64,000 nucleotides of DNA from Rhizobiales bacterium 62-47 (GCA_001899255.1 MKVX01000018.1:373150-437149), one strand, 5' to 3'. Shown: positions 1 to 10,300, counted from the first letter of the stretch. Numbers and translations: made by a program. The notes: generated by a model from the sequence alone, not told the origin.

Positions 1-2
1 TG

Positions 3-851
3 GCGAGCGGCCTCCTGATGGGCTTGCTCTATGGCCTCATCGCGGTCGGCTTGTCGCTGATCTTCGGACTGATGAACATCGTCAACTTCGCGCATGGCGA
101 GTTTCTGATGCTCGCCATGTACGCCACGTTCTTCCTGTTCACCTTCGTGATGCTCGACCCGCTGCTGTCGATGCCGTTCGTCGCGGCGGGGATGTTCGTG
201 TTCGGTGCGGCGATCTATCTGCTCGTGGTGCGTTTCGCCATGCGCGCCAAAACCAATGTCGGCATGGTGCAGATCTTCGCCACGTTCGGCTTGGCCATCG
301 TGCTGCGCGGCCTCGCGCAATATTTCTTCACGCCGGATTATCGCAGTATCACGCACTCGTGGCTTGGCGGCAAAACGATGTCGATCGGCGGCATCTTTCT
401 GCCGGTGCCACAATTGGTCGGCGCCGGGCTGTCGATCTTTGCCTTCGTCGCATTGTATTTCTTCATCAAGCGCACCGATTTCGGCCGCGCGCTGGAAGCC
501 ACGCGCGAGGATGCCGGCGCGGTGGCGCTGGTCGGAATCGATCAGAACCGGGTGTTCGCGCTCGGCTGGGGCCTCGGTTCGGCGCTGGTCGGACTTGCCG
601 GCGCGATCATGGCGACGTTCTTCTACATCTACCCGGATGTCGGCGCCTCGTTTGCGTTGATCGCCTACGTGGTGGTGGCGCTCGGCGGCTTCGGCAGCGT
701 GTTCGGCGCCTTCGCCGGCGGCATTCTCGTCGGCCTCGTCGAGGCGACGACGGCGCTGGTGATGCCGCCCTCGCTGAAAGCGGTCGGCATTTATGCGGTG
801 TATCTGCTGGTGGTGTTCATTCGCCCGCGCGGCTTGTTCGGATCGATCTGA
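3..851 (+). CDS. livH: branched-chain amino acid-type ABC transporter permease LivH (5' end cut by window edge)
   Basis: Inner-membrane permease of a high-affinity branched-chain amino acid or organic acid ABC importer. The reading frame is open to the left edge, and residues before the first visible ATG at 18 fit a LivH N-terminus, so the true start lies outside the window; 282 residues are visible. The segment GLSLIFGLMNIVNFAHGEF is the characteristic LivH first repeat, and several hydrophobic segments follow. The C-terminal run VVFIRPRGLFG is typical of LivH/LivM ends. The stop overlaps the livM start by one base, so the genes are translationally coupled. No substrate-binding protein is visible; it would be expected upstream, outside the window. 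Family assignment is firm, substrate unknown. Confidence 0.9.
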   Translation, partial: ASGLLMGLLYGLIAVGLSLIFGLMNIVNFAHGEFLMLAMYATFFLFTFVMLDPLLSMPFVAAGMFVFGAAIYLLVVRFAMRAKTNVGMVQIFATFGLAIVLRGLAQYFFTPDYRSITHSWLGGKTMSIGGIFLPVPQLVGAGLSIFAFVALYFFIKRTDFGRALEATREDAGAVALVGIDQNRVFALGWGLGSALVGLAGAIMATFFYIYPDVGASFALIAYVVVALGGFGSVFGAFAGGILVGLVEATTALVMPPSLKAVGIYAVYLLVVFIRPRGLFGSI

Positions 852-1837
852 TGCACGATGTCACCCACGCCGTTCGCCGCCGCCGCGACCTCATCATCGC
901 CGCCGTGCTGATTTCCGTCGCGGCCTGCGTGCCGCTGTTCGTCAAGGACGTCTACGTTCAGAACATCATGGTGCTGACCCTGATGTACGCGGCGCTGTCG
1001 CAGAGCTGGAACATTCTCGGCGGCTATTGCGGGCAGATATCGCTCGGCCATGCGCTGTATTTCGGGCTCGGCGCCTATACGACGGCGATCCTGTTGACCA
1101 AGTTCGGTGTGCTGCCGTGGTTCGGTATGCTCGCCGGTGGCCTGATTTCCGCATTGATCGCACTGGCGCTCGGCTACCCGACGTTCCGGCTCGGTGGGCA
1201 CTACTTCGCCATAGCCACCATTGTCATCGCCGAGATCGCCTATCTGTTGTTCCTCAACTGGGATTGGGCCGGCGCGGCGCTCGGGATCGATATCCCGGTC
1301 CGTGAGGATAGCTGGCTACGCTTCCAGTTCACCCGCAGCAAGTTGCCGTATTTCTATTTCGCGTTGGCCTTTGCCGCCGTCGCCTGGCTGGTGACGTGGT
1401 GGCTGGAGAATTCCAAGTGGGGCTATTGGTGGCGCGCCGTGAAGGACAATCCGGAGGCGGCCGAGAGCCTTGGCGTCGTGGTGTTCAAATCGAAGATGGG
1501 GGCGGGCGCGATCTCCGCGTTTCTCACCGCCATCGGCGGCGCGTTCTACGCCATGTTCGTGTCCTACATCGATCCCGAAAGCGTCATGAGTTTCCAGTTC
1601 TCGCTGCTGATCTCGCTACCGGCGGTGGTCGGCGGTATCGGCACGCTATGGGGGCCGGTGCTTGGAGCCGCCGTGCTGATTCCGGTGACCGAACTGACGC
1701 GGTCGTTCATCGGGGGATCGGGCCGCGGCGTTGATCTCATCGTCTATGGTGGCCTCATCATCATCATCTCATTGACACGACCGGACGGTCTGCTGGGCCT
1801 GTTCTCGCGCAAGCGCAAGAAGGAGGCGGTGCGATGA
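851..1837 (+). CDS. livM: branched-chain amino acid-type ABC transporter permease LivM
   Basis: Second inner-membrane permease of the importer, 328 residues, about the usual LivM length. The frame stays open upstream to 359 inside livH, but the sensible start is the ATG at 851 that overlaps the livH stop. It begins with a short basic N-terminus and then alternating hydrophobic segments. WNILGGYCGQISLGHALYFG is the conserved LivM motif around residues 53-72, and the end carries SLTRPDGLLGLF. It overlaps livG by four bases (ATGA). Substrate cannot be read from the sequence. Confidence 0.93.
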   Translation: MHDVTHAVRRRRDLIIAAVLISVAACVPLFVKDVYVQNIMVLTLMYAALSQSWNILGGYCGQISLGHALYFGLGAYTTAILLTKFGVLPWFGMLAGGLISALIALALGYPTFRLGGHYFAIATIVIAEIAYLLFLNWDWAGAALGIDIPVREDSWLRFQFTRSKLPYFYFALAFAAVAWLVTWWLENSKWGYWWRAVKDNPEAAESLGVVVFKSKMGAGAISAFLTAIGGAFYAMFVSYIDPESVMSFQFSLLISLPAVVGGIGTLWGPVLGAAVLIPVTELTRSFIGGSGRGVDLIVYGGLIIIISLTRPDGLLGLFSRKRKKEAVR

Positions 1838-2565
1838 CGGCGCTGCTGGAAACGCGCGGGGTGTGGCAACGCTTTGGCGGGCTGGTCGCCAACAGCGATG
1901 TGTCGATCTCGGTCGGGCGCGGTGAAATCGTCGGCCTGATCGGGCCGAACGGTGCGGGCAAATCGACGCTGTTCAATTTGATCGCGGGCGTGCGGCCGCC
2001 GACGCAGGGCACCATCTGGTTCGACGGCCACGATATCACGGCGACACCTGCGACCGAGCGCTGCCGCGTCGGCATTGCGCGGACGTTTCAGGTGGTCAAA
2101 AGCTTCGAGACCATGACGGTGATCGATAACGTCATCGTCGGCGCGCTGGTGCGTAACACGGTGATGCGCGAAGCACGGCGCAAGGCGTTCGAGGTGCTGG
2201 AATTCACCGGATTGTCGGCGCGCGCCGATGTCCCGGCCTCCGAATTGATCCCGTCCGAGAAGCGGCGGCTGGAAGTGGCGCGGGCGCTGGCGACCGAGCC
2301 GAAGCTGCTGCTGCTCGACGAGGTGCTGACCGGTCTGACGCCGCTTGAGGCGCAGACCGGCGTCGAACTGGTGCGGCGCGTGCGCGAAACCGGCGTCACC
2401 GTGCTGATGGTCGAGCACGTCATGGAAATCGTCATGCCGCTGGTCGATCGCGCCATCGTGCTCGATCTCGGCAAGGTGCTGGTGGAAGGCAAGCCCACCG
2501 ACATCGTGCGCGACCCGAAAGTCATCACTGCCTATCTTGGGGATCGCCATGCTGTCGGCGCGTGA
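1834..2565 (+). CDS. livG: branched-chain amino acid-type ABC transporter ATP-binding protein LivG
   Basis: Cytoplasmic ATPase subunit, 243 residues. Walker A GPNGAGKST is at residues 37-45 and Walker B LLLLDE at about 158-163. The ABC signature loop is unusual: in place of LSGGQ it reads ELIPSEKRRLEVARAL (about 137-152), and the Walker B Glu is followed by VLTGL rather than PxxGL. Degenerate signature loops recur in LivG-type subunits, so I take this as a subfamily trait rather than decay. It overlaps livM by four bases and livF by 17 bases, so the operon is tightly coupled. Confidence 0.93.
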   Translation: MTALLETRGVWQRFGGLVANSDVSISVGRGEIVGLIGPNGAGKSTLFNLIAGVRPPTQGTIWFDGHDITATPATERCRVGIARTFQVVKSFETMTVIDNVIVGALVRNTVMREARRKAFEVLEFTGLSARADVPASELIPSEKRRLEVARALATEPKLLLLDEVLTGLTPLEAQTGVELVRRVRETGVTVLMVEHVMEIVMPLVDRAIVLDLGKVLVEGKPTDIVRDPKVITAYLGDRHAVGA

Positions 2566-3253
2566 TCTGACCACCGCCTATGAGGGCCTCGTCGCGATCT
2601 CGAACGTCTCCATCGAGGTCGCCAAGGGCGAGATCGTCTGCGTTGCCGGCGCCAATGGCGCAGGCAAATCGACCTTGCTGAAAACCATTGCCGGTGCTGA
2701 ACGTCCGCGCACCGGCAGCGTCACCTTCGACGATCAGCGTATCGACGGCATGGCGCAACATCTCATCACCGCGCGCGGCATCGCGTATGTGCCCGAGAAC
2801 CGTCGGCTGTTTCCCAGCCTCACGGTGCACGACAACCTGCGGCTCGGTAGCTATCTCTATCGCGGCCAGACCAATCGCGACGAGCCGCTGGCGCTGGTGT
2901 TTCAATTGTTTCCGCGCCTGTCGGAACGGCTCGAGCAACTCGCCGGGACGCTGTCGGGCGGCGAGCAGCAGATGCTGGCCATTGGACGCGCGCTGATGAC
3001 GCGGCCGCGGCTATTGATGCTCGACGAGCCGTCGCAAGGCATCATGCCGAAATTGGTCGATGAGATTTTCCAGGCGGTGATGGAAATCCGCAAGACCGGC
3101 ATGACGGTGCTGATCGTCGAGCAGCGCATGGCCGAGGTGCTGGAGATTGCCGACCGCGCCTACATCCTGCAGACCGGCCGCGTGCTAATGCAAGGCCCCG
3201 CCGCCGACATCCGCACCAACCCCGATGTGCGCAAGGCGTATCTGGGATTGTGA
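2549..3253 (+). CDS. livF: branched-chain amino acid-type ABC transporter ATP-binding protein LivF
   Basis: Second cytoplasmic ATPase, 234 residues from the ATG at 2549; a TTG four codons upstream (2537) is possible but less likely. Walker A AGANGAGKST lies at about residues 33-42, a canonical LSGGEQQ signature at 135-141 and Walker B LLMLDE at 155-160. It therefore supplies the intact signature that the partner LivG lacks. It ends with the LivF-type tail (VRKAYLGL). It is the last gene of the operon; a palindromic repeat follows at 3277-3362 before the convergent otnC gene. Confidence 0.93.
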   Translation: MLSARDLTTAYEGLVAISNVSIEVAKGEIVCVAGANGAGKSTLLKTIAGAERPRTGSVTFDDQRIDGMAQHLITARGIAYVPENRRLFPSLTVHDNLRLGSYLYRGQTNRDEPLALVFQLFPRLSERLEQLAGTLSGGEQQMLAIGRALMTRPRLLMLDEPSQGIMPKLVDEIFQAVMEIRKTGMTVLIVEQRMAEVLEIADRAYILQTGRVLMQGPAADIRTNPDVRKAYLGL

Positions 3254-3276
3254 GGTTTGTTCCAAAGCAGAGTTTC

Positions 3277-3362
3277 CGTCATGCCCGGCTTTATGCCGGG
3301 CATCCACGCCTTCTTTGCTGCAAGTAAGACGTAGATGGCCGGGACAAGCCCGGCCATGACGG
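3277..3362. repeat. palindromic intergenic repeat, CATGCCCGGC family, copy 1
   Basis: Two hairpins back to back: GCCCGGC/GCCGGGC with a 5-base loop (3283-3301) and GGCCGGG/CCCGGCC with a 5-base loop (3337-3355). The outer ends are CGTCATG and CATGACG, so the whole 86 bp unit can also fold end to end. The same architecture occurs at 35056-35155. It lies between the convergent genes livF and otnC and may act as a bidirectional terminator. REP-like elements of this look are common in Bradyrhizobium relatives. Confidence 0.8.
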
Positions 3363-3377
3363 CATTCTTTCAGCGGT

Positions 3378-4040
3378 TCAATGTTCGTGCCCGTGCTCGG
3401 GCAATGTCAACCCGAACGTCTTGACCAGATCCGCCACTTGCTCGGGTGACAGGGTGCGCGGGTTCATGCCGCGCAGCAGCAGATACAATTTCGCTGTTTC
3501 CTCCAGCTCTTCGGTGGCGAATACGGCGGCTTCTAGCGTTTCGCCCGCGACCACCGGGCCGTGGTTGGCAAGCAGCACCGACGCATATTTGCCGGCCAAT
3601 CCCTTGATGGCGCCGGCGACGGCGGCATCGCCGGGGCGATAATACGGCACCAGCGCGGTCGGCCCGCAGCGCATTAGATAATAAGGTGTCATCGGCGGCA
3701 GCGCCGCGCGCGGATCGATCTCCGGCAGCATCGATACCGCGACGCTGTGGGTCGAATGCAGATGCACTACCGCGCGCGCGGAGCCGCGGGTGTCATACAG
3801 CGCCGCATGCAGCGGAATTTCCTTGGTTGGCGCATCGCCGCCGATCAGGCGTTGGCTGGCATCCAGCCTTGCGATGCGCGCGGGATCGAGGAAGCCGAGC
3901 GACGCGTTGGTCGGCGTCACCAGCCAGCCGCCATCGTCGAGGCGGACGCTGATATTGCCGGACGAGCCCGGCGTCAGGCCGCGCTCGAACAGCGAGCGGC
4001 CGAACCGGCAGATATCTTCGCGAAGCTTGTTTTCGGTCAT
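3378..4040 (-). CDS. otnC: 3-oxo-tetronate 4-phosphate decarboxylase (class II aldolase/adducin family)
   Basis: Predicted to decarboxylate 3-oxo-tetronate 4-phosphate to dihydroxyacetone phosphate, the last step of four-carbon acid sugar catabolism. It has 220 residues, normal for class II aldolase-fold enzymes. The metal-site motif HLHSTHS (His93, His95) is present, with Glu74 in the TKEIPLH segment and LLANHGPVVAG further on. The start at 4040 is chosen because GGGAAGGA precedes it at good spacing; the frame extends upstream without support. It is divergent from ltnD, separated by 101 bp. Assignment to OtnC rather than another sugar-phosphate aldolase rests on the adjacent ltnD, otnI and otnK genes. 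Confidence 0.88.
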   Translation of the reverse strand: MTENKLREDICRFGRSLFERGLTPGSSGNISVRLDDGGWLVTPTNASLGFLDPARIARLDASQRLIGGDAPTKEIPLHAALYDTRGSARAVVHLHSTHSVAVSMLPEIDPRAALPPMTPYYLMRCGPTALVPYYRPGDAAVAGAIKGLAGKYASVLLANHGPVVAGETLEAAVFATEELEETAKLYLLLRGMNPRTLSPEQVADLVKTFGLTLPEHGHEH

Positions 4041-4072
4041 GGGCGCATCCTTCCCCGCATTTGTCCCATGCT

Positions 4073-4088
4073 TTGGCAACGCGGCCAA
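4073..4088. promoter_or_regulatory. candidate operator between otnC and ltnD
   Basis: Inverted repeat TTGGC-N6-GCCAA in the 101 bp gap between the divergent tetronate genes. A further GCCAA half-site follows at 4098-4102. Position and symmetry fit a shared repressor or activator site for both transcripts. No regulator gene is adjacent in the window, so the binding protein is unknown. Confidence 0.35.
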
Positions 4089-4141
4089 GCCGTGGTAGCC
4101 AAGAGGAAAGCAGAAACGCCAAAAGAAATAGGAAACGTCAC

Positions 4142-5053
4142 ATGGCCGGGTCTCCGCAACGTATCGCTGTCATCGGGCTCGGTTCGATGGGGTTTGGCAT
4201 GGCGACCTCGCTGCAGCGTGCCGGATTTGCGGTGACGGGTTGCGACGTGTCGGCGGACAGCGTGGCCCGCTTCGTGGCTGGCGGCGGCCGTGGCGCCGCA
4301 ACCCCGGCCGAAGCGGCACGGGAAGCCGATATCGTCGTCAGCGTCGTCGTCAACGCCGCGCAGACCGAAGCCATCCTTTTCGGCAAGGCCGGCGTCGCCG
4401 AAACGCTGCCCAAGGGAGCGGTGTTCATTTCGTCGGCGACGATGGACCCGGATGTGGCCCGGCGGTTGGCTGCACGCCTTACCGAGAGCGGACGGCTCTA
4501 CCTCGATGCGCCGATCAGCGGTGGTGCGCAACGCGCCGCGCAGGGCGAATTGACCATTCTCGCTTCCGGCAGTCGGGACGCCTTCGCCAAGGCGCGACCG
4601 GCGCTCGATGCCATGGCCGCGAAGCTCTACGAACTCGGCGATGAGCCTGGGCAGGGTGCGGCCTTCAAGATGATCAATCAACTGCTGGCGGGCGTACATA
4701 TCGCTGCGGCGTCGGAGGCCATTGCCTTCGCCGCGAAGCAAGGCCTGGACATCCATAAGGTCTACGAGGTCATCACCGCCTCGGCAGGCAATTCATGGAT
4801 GTTCGAAAACCGCGTGCCGCATGTGCTGGAGGGCGATTACACGCCGCGCAGCGCCGTCGATATCTTCGTCAAGGATCTCGGTATCGTGCAGGATATGGCA
4901 CGCAACGCCAAATTCCCCGTGCCGATTTCGGCGGCGGCGTTGCAGATGTTCCTGATGGCGTCGGCATCAGGCATGGGACGCGACGACGATATCGCGGTCG
5001 CGAAGATGTACGCACGGATCACCGGCGCGCCGCTGCCGGGCTTGAAGAGTTAG
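4142..5053 (+). CDS. ltnD: L-threonate dehydrogenase (3-hydroxyisobutyrate dehydrogenase family)
   Basis: Predicted NAD-dependent oxidation of L-threonate to 2-oxo-tetronate in the cytoplasm. It has 303 residues from the ATG at 4142, which follows AGGAAA; the open frame upstream to 4061 overlaps the otnC leader and is discarded. The nucleotide-binding motif GLGSMG is at residues 12-17. The family substrate loop DAPISGGAQRAAQGEL follows, and the conserved Lys lies in KMINQLLAG at about residue 178. It is followed by otnI after 10 bp. LtnD is preferred over other beta-hydroxyacid dehydrogenases because of the otn neighbours; D-erythronate specificity cannot be excluded. Confidence 0.85.
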   Translation: MAGSPQRIAVIGLGSMGFGMATSLQRAGFAVTGCDVSADSVARFVAGGGRGAATPAEAAREADIVVSVVVNAAQTEAILFGKAGVAETLPKGAVFISSATMDPDVARRLAARLTESGRLYLDAPISGGAQRAAQGELTILASGSRDAFAKARPALDAMAAKLYELGDEPGQGAAFKMINQLLAGVHIAAASEAIAFAAKQGLDIHKVYEVITASAGNSWMFENRVPHVLEGDYTPRSAVDIFVKDLGIVQDMARNAKFPVPISAAALQMFLMASASGMGRDDDIAVAKMYARITGAPLPGLKS

Positions 5054-5063
5054 AAAGTACGCC

Positions 5064-5858
5064 ATGCCTCGCTTCGCCGCCAATCTCACCATGATGTTCA
5101 ACGAGCATGCGTTCCTTGATCGCTTCGCGGCGGCGGCGGACGCCGGATTCGATGCGGTCGAATTTCTGTTCCCTTACGACCATCCGGCGGATGAAGTCGG
5201 CAAGCGGCTGCAGCAGCATGGCCTGACGCAGGCACTGTTCAATCTGCCGCCGGGCAACTGGGATGCCGGTGAGAAGGGCTTCGCCGCGCTGGCGGATCGC
5301 TTCGCGGATTTGCAGAACAGTATTCGCACCGCGCTGCCTTACGCCAAGGCCACCGGCGTCAAGCGGCTGCATCTGATGGCCGGCATCGCCGACCGCCGCG
5401 ACGCGAAAGCGGTGGCCGCATTTCAAAAATCGGTGGCATGGACAGCCGATGCGCTCGGGCAGCACGGCATCGATACGGTGATCGAACCGATCAATCCGCG
5501 CGACGTGCCGGGCTATTTCCTCGACGATTTCGCTTTCGCGCGCGATGTCATCCGCGATCTCGACATCCCCACGCTGAAATTGCAGTTCGATATCTATCAC
5601 TGCCAGATCATTCACGGCGACGTGACGATGCGACTGCGCGAGATGATGCCGATCATCGGTCACATCCAGATCGCCAGCGTGCCGTCGCGTCACGAGCCGG
5701 GCAGCGAGGAACTGAACTATCCATTTCTGTTCGCCGAATTGGATCGGCTCGGCTACACGGGATTCGTCGGCTGCGAATATCGGCCGCGCGGCAACACGCT
5801 CGCAGGCCTCGGCTGGTTCGCGCCCTATGCCAACGCGCGTAAGGGAGCGAAGTCGTGA
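5064..5858 (+). CDS. otnI: 2-oxo-tetronate isomerase (hydroxypyruvate isomerase family)
   Basis: TIM-barrel isomerase predicted to interconvert 2-oxo-tetronate and 3-oxo-tetronate. It has 264 residues, the usual size for hydroxypyruvate isomerase-like proteins. The N-terminus (FAANLTMMFNEHAFLDRF) and FLFPYDHP are family hallmarks. Metal-site candidates lie in IEPINPRDVPGYFL, KLQFDIYHCQI and IQIASVPSRHEPG, and GCEYRPRGNT near the end holds the last Glu ligand. Its stop overlaps the otnK GTG start (GTGA), showing translational coupling. Confidence 0.88.
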   Translation: MPRFAANLTMMFNEHAFLDRFAAAADAGFDAVEFLFPYDHPADEVGKRLQQHGLTQALFNLPPGNWDAGEKGFAALADRFADLQNSIRTALPYAKATGVKRLHLMAGIADRRDAKAVAAFQKSVAWTADALGQHGIDTVIEPINPRDVPGYFLDDFAFARDVIRDLDIPTLKLQFDIYHCQIIHGDVTMRLREMMPIIGHIQIASVPSRHEPGSEELNYPFLFAELDRLGYTGFVGCEYRPRGNTLAGLGWFAPYANARKGAKS

Positions 5859-7132
5859 CGCTGGCGCTCGGCTGCATCGCTGACGACTACACCGGCGCGT
5901 CGGATCTCGCCAACACGCTGACGCGTTGCGGTTTGCGCACGATGCAGACCATCGGCGTGCCGCGCGACGATCTCGCCTTGCCGGAGGTCGATGCCGTTGT
6001 TGTCTCGTTGAAGAGCCGTTCGATTGCGGCGCCGGAGGCGGTGGCGAAATCGCTGGCCGCCGAGCAGTGGCTGCGCGGCCGCGGCGCCGCTCACGTCATG
6101 TTCAAGATCTGCTCGACATTCGATTCCACCGATGCCGGCAACATCGGCCCGGTCATGGACGCGCTGCAGGCGGATTGCGGCGAGCCCATTGTGCTGGTGA
6201 CGCCGGCGTTTCCGGAAACCGGCCGCACGGTCTATCAGGGCAATCTGTTCGTGGGCCGGGTGCCGCTCAACGAAAGTCCGCTGAAGGATCATCCGCTCAA
6301 TCCGATGCACGACGCCAATCTGGTACGTGTGCTGGGGCGGCAAAGCCGTTCGCGCATCGGTCTGGTCGATCTGGTGACGGTGGCGCGCGGCGCCGACGCC
6401 ATCCGTCAGCGGCTGGCGTTACTTGCGAACGACGGTGTGCGTGCCGCGATCGTCGATGCGGTGTTCGACCGCGATCTGGAAAGCATCGGTCTCGCGGCGC
6501 TGGCGGATCGGCTGTCGGTCGGCGCGTCCGGTCTCGGCCTCGGCCTCGCGCGCGGGTTGGTCGCGTCCGGTTACGTGCGGGCGGCCGGACAGGCGATGGC
6601 TGAGGAACAGCCGATTGGCGGCATGGCCGCGTGCCTTGCGGGGAGCTGCTCGCAAGCGACGCTGGCGCAGGTCGCCGAGGCGGAGCGGGTGATGCCGGTG
6701 CTGCGGCTCGATCCCGAGCAACTCGTCAACGGTGCGGATGAAACCCGTCGTGCGCTGCAATGGGCGGCCGAACATCTGGCAAACGGACCGGTGTTGATCG
6801 CCAGCAGTTCCACGCCGGAGCAGGTGGCGGCGCTACAGGCGCGTCATGGCCGCGATGCGGCGGGCCACGCCATCGAACAGGCGATGGCGGCGCTGGCGCA
6901 AGGTCTGGTTGCAGCAGGCGTGCGTCGCCTGGTGGTGGCGGGCGGCGAGACCTCCGGCGCGGTGGTCGATCGCCTCGGCATTCCGGGCTTCCTGGTCGGG
7001 GCGGAAATCGCCGCCGGCGTCCCGGTGCTGCGCGCGGTCGGCGCCGCGCAGGGCGCCATGCTGTTAGCCTTGAAGTCAGGAAACTTCGGCGGTCCGGCAT
7101 TTTTCGATGATGCGTTGCGCCTGATGCGGTGA
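5855..7132 (+). CDS. otnK: 3-oxo-tetronate kinase (four-carbon acid sugar kinase family, formerly DUF1537)
   Basis: Predicted to phosphorylate 3-oxo-tetronate with ATP, giving the substrate of OtnC. It has 425 residues, the normal two-domain length. It starts at a GTG overlapping the otnI stop. The N-terminal domain opens with LGCIADDYTGASDLANTL and contains FKICSTFDSTDAGNIGPV. The C-terminal nucleotide-binding domain carries RRLVVAGGETSGAVVDRLG. With otnC, ltnD and otnI it makes a complete route from threonate to dihydroxyacetone phosphate. Confidence 0.9.
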   Translation: MTLALGCIADDYTGASDLANTLTRCGLRTMQTIGVPRDDLALPEVDAVVVSLKSRSIAAPEAVAKSLAAEQWLRGRGAAHVMFKICSTFDSTDAGNIGPVMDALQADCGEPIVLVTPAFPETGRTVYQGNLFVGRVPLNESPLKDHPLNPMHDANLVRVLGRQSRSRIGLVDLVTVARGADAIRQRLALLANDGVRAAIVDAVFDRDLESIGLAALADRLSVGASGLGLGLARGLVASGYVRAAGQAMAEEQPIGGMAACLAGSCSQATLAQVAEAERVMPVLRLDPEQLVNGADETRRALQWAAEHLANGPVLIASSSTPEQVAALQARHGRDAAGHAIEQAMAALAQGLVAAGVRRLVVAGGETSGAVVDRLGIPGFLVGAEIAAGVPVLRAVGAAQGAMLLALKSGNFGGPAFFDDALRLMR

Positions 7133-7341
7133 CAGTCCGGCGGATTCAGCGTATTGAAGGCGGCCCTCTCAAAAGCCGAGGCACGCATTGCCCAATCGAT
7201 TTTAATGGCGATTTTTCAACAGAACGTGATGGCGCGGACCGGCAGTTTCAGGGAGCGAGTCTCCATCAGGTCTGGTAACGCCTTAGCCGCATTGCACTGC
7301 ACCGGCTCGTGGGGCCGGATCGAACTGGAACAGACCTGACG

Positions 7342-10300
7342 ATGGTATCGCTTGTCCGGATCGCGCTGACCCGCCCGTATACGTTCGTGGTGCTCGCGCT
7401 GTTGCTGCTCATCATTGGGCCGCTCGCCGCACTGCGGACACCGACGGACATTTTCCCGGACATCCGCATCCCGGTGATCGGCGTGGTCTGGTCCTACACC
7501 GGCCTGCCACCGGACCAGATGGCGGGGCGCATCACCACGCCGTTCCAGCGCGCGCTGACCACCACCGTCAACGACATCGAGCATATCGTCGCCAATTCCT
7601 ATAACGGCGTCGGCATTATCAAGATTTTCTTCCAGCCCAACGTCGATATCCGCACCGCGAATGCGCAGGTCACCGCCATCGCGCAGACCATGATCAAGCA
7701 GTTGCCGCCGGGTGCGACGCCGCCGCTGATCCTCAACTACAGCGCCTCGACGGTGCCGATCATCCAACTGGCGCTGGCCGGCGAGGGGCTGACCGAGCAG
7801 AACCTGTTCGACATCGCCACCAACCAGTTGCGCACGCCGCTGGTCACCGTACCGGGGGCGGCGATCCCGTGGCCGTTCGGCGGCAAGCAGCGCCAGATCC
7901 AGATCGATCTTGATCCGGCGGCGCTGCAGGCGCGGGGCCTTTCCGCGCAGGATGTCGCCAGTGCACTGGCGGCGCAAAATCTGATCACGCCGGTCGGCAC
8001 GCAGAAGATCGGCCAGTTCGAATACAACATTCAGCTCAACAACTCGCCGTTGAAGATCGACGAGCTCGGCAATCTGCCGATCAAGGTGGCAGATGGCGCC
8101 ACCGTCTACATCCGCGACGTCGCTCAGGTGCGCGACGGCAATCCGCCGCAGACCAACATTGTCCACGTCGATGGCGGTCGCTCGGTGCTCATGATGGTGC
8201 TGAAGGCCGGGTCGGTGTCGACGCTCGACATCATCGACGGCATCAAGAAGAAGATCGCTGAAGTTCGCGACACCCTGCCGGATAACCTGAAGATCGGGCT
8301 GCTCGGCGATCAATCGATCTTCGTGCGCAGCGCCATCGCCGGTGTGGCATTCGAGGGCGTGATCGCGGCGCTTTTGACCAGCGTGATGATCCTCCTGTTC
8401 CTCGGCAGCTGGCGCTCGACGCTGATCATCGCAATCTCGATCCCGCTCTCCGTGCTCGGCGCTATCATCATGCTGGCGCTGGTTGGCGAGACGTTGAACA
8501 TCATGACGCTGGGCGGTCTGGCGCTGGCGGTCGGCATCCTGGTCGACGACGCGACGGTGACGATCGAAAACATCAACTGGCATCTGGAGCAGGGCAAGGA
8601 GGTCGAACCCGCCATCCTCGACGGCGCGCGGCAGATCGTGACGCCGGCCTTCGTCTCGCTGCTGTGCATCTGCATCGTGTTCGTGCCGATGTTCTTCCTG
8701 ACGGGCGTCTCGCGGTTCCTGTTCGTGCCGATGGCGCTGTCGGTGATGTTCGCCATGATCTGGTCGTTCATCCTGTCGCGCACGCTGGTGCCGACGATGG
8801 CGAAGTATCTGCTGAAGCGGCACGAACATCATGACGGTCCGCCACCGCCGTCGCGCAATCCACTGGTCTGGTTCCAGCGCGGCTTCGAGGCGCGGTTCGA
8901 GCGTTTCCGCACCGGCTATCGTGGCATCCTCGCGCTGGCGCTGAGCCATCGTCCGATCTTCGTCACCGGATTCCTCGCCTGCGTTGCCTTGTCGTTCCTG
9001 CTGGTGCCGTTCCTCGGCCGCAACTTCTTTCCCGCGGTCGATACCGGCCAGATCTTGATCCATACGAGGCAGCAGATCGGTACCCGTGTCGAGGAGGCGG
9101 CGAACCATCTCGCCGACGTGCAGCGGACGATCCGCCAGATCATTCCGCCGGATGAACTCGATACGCTGGCCGACAACATCGGCATGCCGGTCAGCGGCAT
9201 CAACATGACCTACAACAACACCGGCGTGATCGGTCCGCAGGACGGCGACATCCAGATCAAGCTGCGCGAAGGCCATCGCCCGACAGCGGAGTATGTGCGT
9301 GAGTTGCGCGAGAAGCTGCCGCGCGAATTCCCCGGCATCTCGTTTGCGTTCCTGCCGGCCGATATCGTCAGCCAGATTCTGAATTTCGGTGCACCGGCGC
9401 CGATCGATCTGCAGGTGCGTGGGGCCAACGGCGAAGCCAATTTCAAATATGCCAACGATCTGCTGCGGCGCATTCGTCTCATTCCCGGTGTCGCCGACGC
9501 GCGCATTCAGCAGTCGCCGAACAATCCGGGATTCAATGTCGATATCGACCGCACGCGCGCGCAGTATCTCGGCCTGACCGCGCGCGATGTCACCAACAGC
9601 ATGGTCGTCAATCTGGCGGGAAGTTCGCAGGTCGCGCCGACCTACTTCCTCAGCCCCGACAATGGCGTGTCCTATTCGATCGTGATGCAAACGCCGCAAT
9701 ACCAGATTGACTCGCTGAACAAGCTGGAGACCTTGCCGATCTCCGCGGCGGGTACCGCGACCCCGCCGATCCTCGGCGGCATCGCCAACATTACGCGCTC
9801 GACCTCCAATGCTGTGGTCTCGCAGTATGACATCCAGTCGATGGTGCAGATCTACGCGACGCCACAGGGGCGCGATCTCGGCGCGGTGGCAGCCGACATC
9901 CAGAAGCTGATCGCCGAAACCGCCAAGGATGTGCCGCGCGGCAGTTCGGTGGTGCTGCTCGGGCAGGTCGACACCATGAACAAGGCATTCGCCGGCCTGC
10001 TGTTCGGCCTGCTCGGCGCGGTGGTGCTGATCTATCTGCTGATCGTCGTCAATTTCCAGTCGTGGTCGGACCCGTTCGTCATCGTCATGGCGCTGCCGGC
10101 GGCATTGGCAGGTATCGTCTGGATGTTGTTCGCGACCCACACCACTTTGTCGGTGCCGGCACTGACCGGCGCCATCATGTGCATGGGCGTGGCGACCGCC
10201 AACAGCGTGCTGGTCATCAGCTTCGCCCGCGAACGCTACGAGGAGACGGGCGATCCGGTGCTCGCCGCACTCGAGGCAGGGTTTGTCCGCTTCCGTCCGG

